DNA from: Rhodanobacter sp. B04 | Lineage (GTDB): Bacteria > Pseudomonadota > Gammaproteobacteria > Xanthomonadales > Rhodanobacteraceae | Direction of reading: 5' to 3' | Assembly: GCF_002001125.1 (NCBI RefSeq) | Contig: NZ_MUNV01000005.1 | Coordinates: forward strand, 372,001-436,000 | Length of the DNA stretch: 64,000 nucleotides | Shown here: positions 57,336 to 64,000 of the stretch, in pieces | How the letters are laid out: every line of letters begins with the position of its first letter | Position numbering within the stretch: position 1 is the stretch's first letter | Notes under the pieces: model-generated | The model's database searches: none | Seen by the model: the letters and a program-made list of their open reading frames with translations, nothing else | What the model was told of the DNA's origin: nothing | Position numbers and translations under genes: made by a program

Positions 57336-58613
57336 TCAAGCCACCATGCCAGTCAGCCATCGGTCGAACTGTTTGACCTGCTCGACCTTGCTGTAAACAC
57401 CAATTTTCCGCCGCACGATTGTATGTCGCGACGCTGTGAACACATTGTTGAGCAGTTCTTGTGCCTTCGCATCTTCGGTTTTCAGCACGGTCTCGCCGGC
57501 GCCTGTCTCGGAAAGAATATGGGATGCCTCATTCACGACGCCGGAGAAGCAGATTACTTCTGAACCAGCTGCGAGATACTCGAACAATTTACCTGTCGCG
57601 CAACCTGTGCCATCACCGGTGATCAGCAGCAATATTTCGCAATGCTTCATCAGTCGCAACGCAACCGGACGCGCCACCGAGTCGACCGTGCTATACGTGC
57701 ATTCCAGTCGACTGATAATATCGTGTTCTGGCGCTGTCAATTCTCCGACAAAAAGTGCGTGAGCGTACTGCCGTGCACCCGCACTTGCGTTCATCGAACG
57801 CACGAAGCACTCCAGACTTCCAATACGGGTCTGGTCACTCGCGCTAATGCGGCCGAAATGGCCGATCAAATGCTTATCTGGCGGAACTTTTTGCGCCACG
57901 AGATTAGTGGCGGCAACACTGTTTGCATCTTCTTGCACGATAAAATCAGCTGGATCGTAGCCATTCGGCATCAAACCGACTTTCTTGCCTGCGTAGCGTC
58001 GCTCGAAATCATCCACCAGCGCCCTGCTCACGGATGTGACCAATATGGATTCACTGACCACTCTTTCCTCGACGAGGGCCTTCATCAATGACCTGAACCT
58101 ACCCTGTTTGCCGAGTGCTTCGAACGTCAGCCCATCTCTGAAATCCTGCTGACAAGGGATCTGATGCCTGACGGAAAGACAACGCGCGGCAACCAGCGCA
58201 TCGATCGGTGAGTAAGTACCGATGGCAATGCATGGCTCACCATTCTTCAGCCGCTCGCGACACAATGTGTCTGCCGCAACCAACGCATGTATCAACCATG
58301 CCCTATTACTACGTCCGAACAACCGGTTGACGAGGAACGGGGCAAAAGAAAAGAACGCCGATAACAAAGCCAGAAGCGAGCCCAATGCCGAAGATTCATT
58401 GCCGACGCAATGTCCTGGAAAGTTCATCACAGTGATATCAGCATCACTGTGAAATGTATGGGCACTAGCTTCCTCTTTAGGTTCGCGAGAAAAAATGAAG
58501 ACCCGATATTTCTGAAAATCCAGATATTTCACCAGCCCCTTGAACCGCTGCGAAGCAATGTTGTTGGACGAGTGATGGGTCGCGAAGATGAACAAATTAA
58601 TCTTTCTCACCAT
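57336..58613 (-). CDS. Glycosyltransferase, GT4-like
   Basis: 425 residues. The N-terminal LFIFATHHSSNNIASQRFKG, central LIGHFGRISASDQTRIGSLE, and GTGCATGKLFEYLAAGSEVI near the C-terminus form the GT-B donor site, in which KLFEYLAAG is the hallmark helix. The acceptor domain is not close to a family I can name. Codon and base usage are lower in GC than the neighbouring PglA-like gene. Confidence 0.78.
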   Translation of the reverse strand: MVRKINLFIFATHHSSNNIASQRFKGLVKYLDFQKYRVFIFSREPKEEASAHTFHSDADITVMNFPGHCVGNESSALGSLLALLSAFFSFAPFLVNRLFGRSNRAWLIHALVAADTLCRERLKNGEPCIAIGTYSPIDALVAARCLSVRHQIPCQQDFRDGLTFEALGKQGRFRSLMKALVEERVVSESILVTSVSRALVDDFERRYAGKKVGLMPNGYDPADFIVQEDANSVAATNLVAQKVPPDKHLIGHFGRISASDQTRIGSLECFVRSMNASAGARQYAHALFVGELTAPEHDIISRLECTYSTVDSVARPVALRLMKHCEILLLITGDGTGCATGKLFEYLAAGSEVICFSGVVNEASHILSETGAGETVLKTEDAKAQELLNNVFTASRHTIVRRKIGVYSKVEQVKQFDRWLTGMVA

Positions 58614-58680
58614 GGGCTCTCAACTTGTTTGTCCTGGATACGGTCACTGAAATTGCCGTATAGCATGTCTACAATGGCAC

Positions 58681-59742
58681 TCACAGCGCTTTTACGACGA
58701 GCTCGGCGGCGCGCCCCTTACCGTAAGGCTGTACGGTTGTAGAGATATGGCCTGATAGCATTCGCTCGTAAGCCGCTTCCAGCGCCGCTGCAGAAGCACC
58801 AACGATGCAATTCGCTCCTATCTCCACTAGTTCAACCCACTCTGTTTCATCGCGAAGTGTGATGCAGGGTTTGCCGTGAAAATAAGCTTCCTTCTGTACA
58901 CCGCCGGAATCAGTGAGTACCAGTCTGCAGTGTGCTTCCAGCCAGACCATTTCCAGATAGCCCACTGGCTCGATTACGCGAACGTTGGCAGGAAACTCGA
59001 TCCCGGAACTAGTCATCCGCGCGCGCGTTCGCGGATGTAGTGGCAGGATTACCGCTGTGGGCAGCGCAGCAAGACCGCTAAGAATGTTCGTCAGTCTCGT
59101 GACATCGTCAGTGTTTTCGGCGCGATGAATGGTACAGAGCACGAACTCATTTTCGACGAGGTTATCTAGCACCGGCACAGTAGGTCTTCGGGCTTTTTTA
59201 AGATAATAAAGCGCGGCGTCGTACATCACGTCGCCGACCACCTGTACTTTCGGTCCGCTGATTCCTTCGTTATGTAGATTGCAACGCGCTCGCTCACTGG
59301 GCACCAGCAATAGACTGGCGACATGATCAGTCAGGAGTCGGTTGATTTCTTCAGGCATGCGTCGATTATAAGAGCGTAGTCCGGCTTCAACATGCGCAAC
59401 AGGGACATGCAGCTTGCACGCCGCAAGCGCACCTGCAAGCGTGCTATCAGTATCACCGTAAACCAACATCCAGTCAGGTTGTTCAGTCAGCAATAGCGCT
59501 TCGATCTTCTCAATCATGCGCCCAGTATTCTGACCATGCGTGCCACCGCCAATCCCTAGATGATGTTTTGGTCGCGGAATGTCCAGTTCATCAAAAAACA
59601 CATCCGACATGTTGGCGTCATAATGTTGTCCCGTGTGCACTATCAATTCCTGAACATCAGAGCGTTGATTGGCAAATGCACGCGATACAACGGCAGCCTT
59701 AATAAATTGAGGCCTTGCACCGACTATGGTGATAATTTTCAC
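58681..59742 (-). CDS. UDP-N-acetylglucosamine 2-epimerase family, WbpI-like
   Basis: 353 residues. GARPQFIKAAVVSRAF, VHTGQHYDANMSDVFFDEL, GGGTHGQNTGRMIE, YGDTDSTLAGALAACKL, HVEAGLRSYNRRMPEEINR and LTDSGGVQKEAYF are non-hydrolysing 2-epimerase motifs. The GARPQFIKA form is typical of WbpI-type enzymes acting on UDP-2,3-diacetamido-2,3-dideoxy-glucuronic acid rather than WecB (GTRPEAIK). GTG at 59742 gives the conserved N-terminus; TTG at 59766 is less likely. The WbpE-like gene at the window edge supports this reading. Confidence 0.85.
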   Translation of the reverse strand: MKIITIVGARPQFIKAAVVSRAFANQRSDVQELIVHTGQHYDANMSDVFFDELDIPRPKHHLGIGGGTHGQNTGRMIEKIEALLLTEQPDWMLVYGDTDSTLAGALAACKLHVPVAHVEAGLRSYNRRMPEEINRLLTDHVASLLLVPSERARCNLHNEGISGPKVQVVGDVMYDAALYYLKKARRPTVPVLDNLVENEFVLCTIHRAENTDDVTRLTNILSGLAALPTAVILPLHPRTRARMTSSGIEFPANVRVIEPVGYLEMVWLEAHCRLVLTDSGGVQKEAYFHGKPCITLRDETEWVELVEIGANCIVGASAAALEAAYERMLSGHISTTVQPYGKGRAAELVVKAL

Positions 59743-59873
59743 GTTGCTACCCAATAAATTTTGCAAGCACGGTTAAAATCACTAAATACCATCGATAGGC
59801 TTATTTCATAATCGACCTCAAGTAAGTGAAAGGAGAGAGCGTAAACAACGTAATTTCGACCCGTCTCACCATA

Positions 59874-61328
59874 CTATCGATATTCATTTGCACGACTAAA
59901 AATCTTTCGTCGCACTTCAAGAAAAATGTGCGCACATGCATGCATAGCCAACCGCATAGATGATCGAAACCAGACAAAAACTATCGATCCAATACCCACC
60001 CAGATACTCGTGAATAATAATCTATTATTCTCGCCGAACAGGACAAAACAGATCGCAGCGCTTGTGACCAACGCCATCGTGCTGTACAGCCGAGTTCGCG
60101 GCACAGCGTGCCAGACGTGGCAAGAAAATTCTGTTTTTACGATAAGGAAAACCATAAAGGAAACAGCCGTTGAAATCACTGCTCCGCTCGCACCAAATCT
60201 CGGCACAAGTAAATAATTTCCCAGAAAATTTACGGCTGCTGAAATAAATGATGCCAGCATGGAATATATGCTTTTTCGGGCCAATGCAATGCCAATCGCC
60301 GTGCATTCGGACAGCGCATAAAGCAATGGCGGTGCCAGACTGGCTACCACCAAATATTGAACTCGGTCATAGGCATGCGGAAGTAAATAAGATATCACCC
60401 ACGAGAACAATCCGGTAATTACAAAGATCGAAAGAATGGCCGCCAACAGATGCGTAGTTACATTCTCGATTTTCTGTCTGGCAGCACCCGCAGCCGCCCA
60501 CCGATAGACGGTCGGTGCCCAGATCGTGGTGAAAATTCCCGAGACAATGCCCGCCGCCGCGGCGACGCTGGCCGAGACCGAAAAAATGCCGAGCTCTGTC
60601 AGAGTGGACATATCGCGCAGAAACAACCGATCCATTGCCATGAATGCCCATGAGGCAAGACCGCCAAAAATCAGTGGAAAGCCAAAGTTCAGCAAACGGC
60701 CTGCCTGCGCCCTGTCGATTGATGAGGAAAGGGCCGGAATCCACGCATGCCTTGTGTTCCAACCATATATCAGTGTCACTGCTGCAGCTGCAGCTGCATT
60801 GGCAAGCAGCAATTTGGAGAAATTGTATTTCGCACCGAATAGCGCATACGCTGCAACAATGGCCAAAAAGAGTGCCTTGGGCAGAATCTGGCTTATGGAA
60901 AATGCGAAGCCTTTTTCTTCCATGCGCAAAATAATCGAAAAAAACTTGGAAACAAAGGTTGCCACAATCGTGAATGCAGCTACTGCGCTGAACATTGGTT
61001 CGTTCAGAACAAATAGCCATCTGGAAAGCAGGGCTGGATCAAAGCTCAACAGAGCCACCATGAGCATCAGCAACGCAAGCAACCCAGGCGCCACCGCTGC
61101 TTTCAATAGAGCAGACTTGTCACTGACTTCGTGATATTCGCGTGCATAGCCTTGATCAAGACCAAATGTGAAAAGTATGACCGCAAAATTTGTTGCCACC
61201 TGAAGCATGGATATGCGACCGATATCTTCAGCGGTAAAGAACCACGCAAGCATCGGAAGAGTTACAAAACCGATCAGGGCTGAACCCAGGGGACCGAGCG
61301 CAAAGCCCGCAACTTTCATCTTGCTCAT
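59874..61328 (-). CDS. Oligosaccharide flippase, Wzx/MATE-like
   Basis: 484 residues with about 12-14 membrane segments (GPLGSALIGFVTLPMLAWFF at the start, FAVILFTFGLDQGYAREYHE in the second loop). This topology and FGLDQGYAREYHE match the polysaccharide-transport (PST) flippases. It would move undecaprenyl-linked repeat units to the periplasm for the Wzy-like polymerase. It is AT-rich relative to the core genome. Confidence 0.87.
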   Translation of the reverse strand: MSKMKVAGFALGPLGSALIGFVTLPMLAWFFTAEDIGRISMLQVATNFAVILFTFGLDQGYAREYHEVSDKSALLKAAVAPGLLALLMLMVALLSFDPALLSRWLFVLNEPMFSAVAAFTIVATFVSKFFSIILRMEEKGFAFSISQILPKALFLAIVAAYALFGAKYNFSKLLLANAAAAAAVTLIYGWNTRHAWIPALSSSIDRAQAGRLLNFGFPLIFGGLASWAFMAMDRLFLRDMSTLTELGIFSVSASVAAAAGIVSGIFTTIWAPTVYRWAAAGAARQKIENVTTHLLAAILSIFVITGLFSWVISYLLPHAYDRVQYLVVASLAPPLLYALSECTAIGIALARKSIYSMLASFISAAVNFLGNYLLVPRFGASGAVISTAVSFMVFLIVKTEFSCHVWHAVPRTRLYSTMALVTSAAICFVLFGENNRLLFTSIWVGIGSIVFVWFRSSMRLAMHACAHIFLEVRRKIFSRANEYR

Positions 61329-61338
61329 GCGGATAGCA

Positions 61339-62559
61339 TTAGTGAATTAGCCCAGGCACTTGATTTACTCCATCGGTAGATAGCTTATCCAGTACTTCGG
61401 TGTACACCTTCTTGAGGCGCTCCACGATCGCATGCTCGCCAAATCTCGCTAGACATGATTGGCGAATCTCTTCGGGGTCGTATTCGCTGATCCTGTCTCG
61501 AATTGCAGACATTGACATGGCCAAACTGGCATCATCATTTACTGGAACAAGCATGCCGTCACGATCCCTCACAATGGAATCTGGGCCGCCGCATCGGGTT
61601 GCTACTACCGGCTTGCCTAAGGCAAGCGCCTCGATCAGGACGACACCGAAAGTTTCGTAACTGCTGGGGTGAACCAAGACATCCGCACTGGATATCTCAC
61701 GCACCACATCTGCCCGGGTAAGTGAGCCGAGAAAATCCACCCGGTTGTACACCCCCAATGTTTTGGCCAAGCGTTCAAGACGAGACCGTTCTGGTCCGTC
61801 GCCGCCAATTTTCAAAACCACTTGTGGGTCAGACGAGAACGCCTTGGCAAAGGCAGTGATCAAATGGTGAATACCCTTGCCTTCAACAAGCATCGCGATA
61901 CTTACAAACACAAAATGTTTGTCGATGAGGCTCTTCTCCACAATTACGTTCTGGAATATGCCGTCGACTATATTCGGCATCACCTCCCAGCTCGACGGTT
62001 CTTCATCAAAATAATTGTCGAGAAAAGATGCAAACCGTTCGCTCACGGCAAATTTCCTGTGCGCCTCATTGAATACCTGCTTGGCGATCCTTGCCTGTGT
62101 CTTGCTTACCCTGCCACGGGAGAATGATGAGCTATGCTCGGTAATCACAAAGGGAACGGATTCATGCTGCGATAGCAACCTCGCAAGCTCGCCCGCGTAA
62201 AGTGCCGAATGCGCATGAATGATGTCCGGCTTGCCGAACTGGCTGACATAGTTTTTGTACAGCTCAAGCCCATGTCGTGACCATAGTCTCGATGCAGCAC
62301 CATGCAAGAGCGGAAACCAGTTCACTCCGCGAGATCGAAGTGTCGGGATTGCTCCGTCAAATTCCAGCGTCCGGCAAGCTGCAGATGCAGCCGAACGCCA
62401 ATTCCGCAACGATTTCAGCTGCGGATAAATCACACCCACGACGCACCCGGATCGTTGCAGAGCCATTGCCTGCTCTCGGAAGAAGCTTCCGGTAATATCT
62501 CCCGGCTTATCGGGATACCACGATGGAATGATCAAAACATGCACAATAAGCTGGTCCAT
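61339..62559 (-). CDS. Family 4 glycosyltransferase
   Basis: 406 residues. VLIIPSWYPDKPGDITGSFF at the N-terminus, GKPDIIHAHSALYAGELARL, and HPSSYETFGVVLIEALALGK carrying the EX7E motif define a GT4 enzyme. LKIGGDGPERSRLERLAK is the usual loop before the donor site. It ends 10 bases before the flippase start. ATG at 62559 chosen; a TTG further upstream is possible. Donor and acceptor are unknown. Confidence 0.86.
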   Translation of the reverse strand: MDQLIVHVLIIPSWYPDKPGDITGSFFREQAMALQRSGCVVGVIYPQLKSLRNWRSAASAACRTLEFDGAIPTLRSRGVNWFPLLHGAASRLWSRHGLELYKNYVSQFGKPDIIHAHSALYAGELARLLSQHESVPFVITEHSSSFSRGRVSKTQARIAKQVFNEAHRKFAVSERFASFLDNYFDEEPSSWEVMPNIVDGIFQNVIVEKSLIDKHFVFVSIAMLVEGKGIHHLITAFAKAFSSDPQVVLKIGGDGPERSRLERLAKTLGVYNRVDFLGSLTRADVVREISSADVLVHPSSYETFGVVLIEALALGKPVVATRCGGPDSIVRDRDGMLVPVNDDASLAMSMSAIRDRISEYDPEEIRQSCLARFGEHAIVERLKKVYTEVLDKLSTDGVNQVPGLIH

Positions 62560-62592
62560 CGGTATTGCTTGGAACAAAAACTTTCAAAAATG

Positions 62593-63273
62593 CTATGCCG
62601 ACGGCATTTTCCCATATATAAAAAAGTCTGCGAGCGATCCAGTCGCATTGTCTCCAGCGTACGGATAACGATTGGGTACGTGCTCAAGCATTTCCCATTC
62701 TCGCCGATTTTCAGCCACCCACTTGGTGAAATTGCGATGCCTGACATGAGATGTCTGCTTGTCACTCTTATCGGATGAATAAACAATCACATAGCTTTGT
62801 GCCGAATCGAATAGTGTTTCCATATATTTTTCAAACACATTATCTTCGATAAGATGATAGATAACATCGAGTGACAACGCTAGCTGAGCGGTCTCTCCAG
62901 CATAATCCTTGACCAGCTTGAATGTTTTTGTTGTATCCGTTTCAAAAATCTTTCCGCATGTGGCCACGATATCGGGACTCACATCAAATCCGACGTATGA
63001 CGGATAACGTGCCAGCTTCAGTTGATTGCCATCTCCACAGCCAAATTCTATGACACTACGGATATTATTTTTCGCCACGTAGCCGTTCAACACATCTGCC
63101 TTGAAGTCGGCCAGTCGATTATATGAACCAGCGCCGGAATTGCCTCCGGACTTATATCGATCGACCCAGTAACTCTCAGAGTCTTGGAATGGCTTGGATG
63201 GCTTTAGCCATTTTTTGTATACGCTTCGAGCGAATGGCCCAATCACAGGTATCTTTTTGATCAGATTTTTCAT
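62593..63273 (-). CDS. Class I SAM-dependent methyltransferase
   Basis: 226 residues. VIEFGCGDGNQLKLARYPSY is motif I of the Rossmann methyltransferases, followed by VGFDVSPDIV and LALSLDVIYHLIED (motif IV region). ATG at 63273 is preceded by AAAGGT. In a polysaccharide locus it could O-methylate a sugar or cap the chain, but its substrate is not known. It is among the lowest-GC genes of the window. Confidence 0.8.
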   Translation of the reverse strand: MKNLIKKIPVIGPFARSVYKKWLKPSKPFQDSESYWVDRYKSGGNSGAGSYNRLADFKADVLNGYVAKNNIRSVIEFGCGDGNQLKLARYPSYVGFDVSPDIVATCGKIFETDTTKTFKLVKDYAGETAQLALSLDVIYHLIEDNVFEKYMETLFDSAQSYVIVYSSDKSDKQTSHVRHRNFTKWVAENRREWEMLEHVPNRYPYAGDNATGSLADFFIYGKMPSA

Positions 63274-63387
63274 ATCGACCTTTCCGATTGAGACAATGCT
63301 TATTGTTAATCGAGCACCCGAAAATCTTGAACGAAATACTTTTGATCTTGATACATAATATATCGGCGCCACGGCGCTACAGGCATT

Positions 63388-64000
63388 TCACTGTTCTTCG
63401 CAGACGCCCGAGCAGACATGGTGAAGCTCAGCCGCTATCACTTTCATCTTGTCTAAAGATAAATATGCATCCATCGGCAGGCTCAGCACATGTTTAGCAG
63501 CCAGATCACCCACCGGGAGATTGCTGCTGTCGTTGCTAACAGCGGGCTGCTTGTTCAGCGGCAAAGGGTAATGCACTGCAGTGGGAATTCCCGCCTCCTT
63601 CAATCTAGCTTGCACTTGCTCTCGGTGGTCTACACGAATGGTGTATTGCGCGTACACACTTTGGTTGCCCGGCTCGATGTGTGGGGTGCTGTTAATGCCC
63701 ACTTCGCCCAACAGATGGTGATAGCTATTCGCTACCTGGCGGCGAAGTTCGATTTCTTCATCCAGGATTTCCAACTTGGGCAGCAAAATTGCTGCCTGCA
63801 AAGTGTCCAGTCGGCTATTCACCCCGACACGTATATGGTGATATCGACGATCCTGGCCATGGCGGGCGATCTGGCGCAGTACGACAGCCAGCTCATCATT
63901 GTTCGTAAACATGGCGCCACCGTCTCCGTAGCAGCCCAATGGCTTGCTCGGAAAAAAGCTGGTGCAGGCAATCGTGCTCAAGTTGCACGAATGGCGCCCC
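63388..64000 (-). CDS. DegT/DnrJ/EryC1 aminotransferase, WbpE-like (C-terminal part, cut by window edge)
   Basis: The frame is open to the window edge, giving about 203 residues of the C-terminal half. CTSFFPSKPLGCYGDGGAMF holds the PLP-binding Lys in the form typical of WbpE/WlbC, which make UDP-2-acetamido-3-amino-2,3-dideoxy-glucuronic acid. GVNSRLDTLQAAILLPKL and QYTIRVDHREQVQARLKEAG are further family motifs. With the WbpI-like epimerase it suggests a 2,3-diamino-hexuronic acid pathway continuing to the right. The start lies outside the window. Confidence 0.87.
   Translation of the reverse strand, partial: GRHSCNLSTIACTSFFPSKPLGCYGDGGAMFTNNDELAVVLRQIARHGQDRRYHHIRVGVNSRLDTLQAAILLPKLEILDEEIELRRQVANSYHHLLGEVGINSTPHIEPGNQSVYAQYTIRVDHREQVQARLKEAGIPTAVHYPLPLNKQPAVSNDSSNLPVGDLAAKHVLSLPMDAYLSLDKMKVIAAELHHVCSGVCEEQ

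Overview
The window is chromosomal DNA from a high-GC gammaproteobacterium. Gene order (ubiH pair, PduO-type adenosyltransferase, HDAC-like deacetylase, lptD-surA-pdxA-ksgA-apaG-apaH; secA, M23 peptidase, DUF721 and lpxC beside a dcw cluster lacking murD) and protein similarity point to Xanthomonadales, probably Rhodanobacteraceae (Rhodanobacter/Dyella-like). The family assignment is inference. No insertion sequence, prophage, CRISPR array or convincing tRNA gene was seen.

Left part (1-15.5 kb): two ubiquinone hydroxylases read leftwards (the first cut by the edge). Rightward genes follow: a membrane protein, corrinoid adenosyltransferase, HDAC-family hydrolase, then the outer-membrane and housekeeping run lptD, surA, pdxA, ksgA, apaG, apaH, closed by a perfect bidirectional terminator. 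secA and an M23 peptidase lie on the minus strand; a dciA-like gene diverges from the peptidase.

Middle (15.5-33.3 kb): lpxC and the whole division and cell-wall (dcw) cluster lie on the minus strand, transcribed mraZ-rsmH-ftsL-ftsI-murE-murF-mraY-ftsW-murG-murC-ddlB-ftsQ-ftsA-ftsZ-lpxC. Most junctions are stop/start overlaps. A sigma70-like promoter with four GTGGG-type MraZ boxes at exact 10-bp spacing sits upstream of mraZ. The RNase P RNA gene follows, then an unusual heptad/inverted repeat that supplies the rsmI stop codon.

33.4-45.7 kb: rsmI (minus), then lpoA-yraN, a MITE-like inverted-repeat element, a GlcD-type oxidase, a uracil-DNA glycosylase-like protein, a NupG-type nucleoside transporter, dusB, a cobalamin riboswitch controlling metE, a hairpin repeat pair, and metK with a strong terminator.

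46-64 kb: a surface-polysaccharide (O-antigen-like, Wzx/Wzy) locus with visibly lower GC, especially beyond 58 kb. wecA and a ydcF/elyC-like gene are on the plus strand. Facing them is a long minus-strand set: a truncated WbpE-like aminotransferase, methyltransferase, several glycosyltransferases, Wzx flippase, WbpI-like 2-epimerase, Wzy-like polymerase, and a PglF/PglE/PglC/PglA-like module with a GNAT acetyltransferase. A tailspike-like beta-helix protein ends the set. The enzymes predict a 2,4-diamino-2,4,6-trideoxy sugar and a 2,3-diamino uronic acid. Two unrelated initiating transferases (WecA and a PglC/WcaJ-type enzyme) coexist, which is the most intriguing system-level feature.
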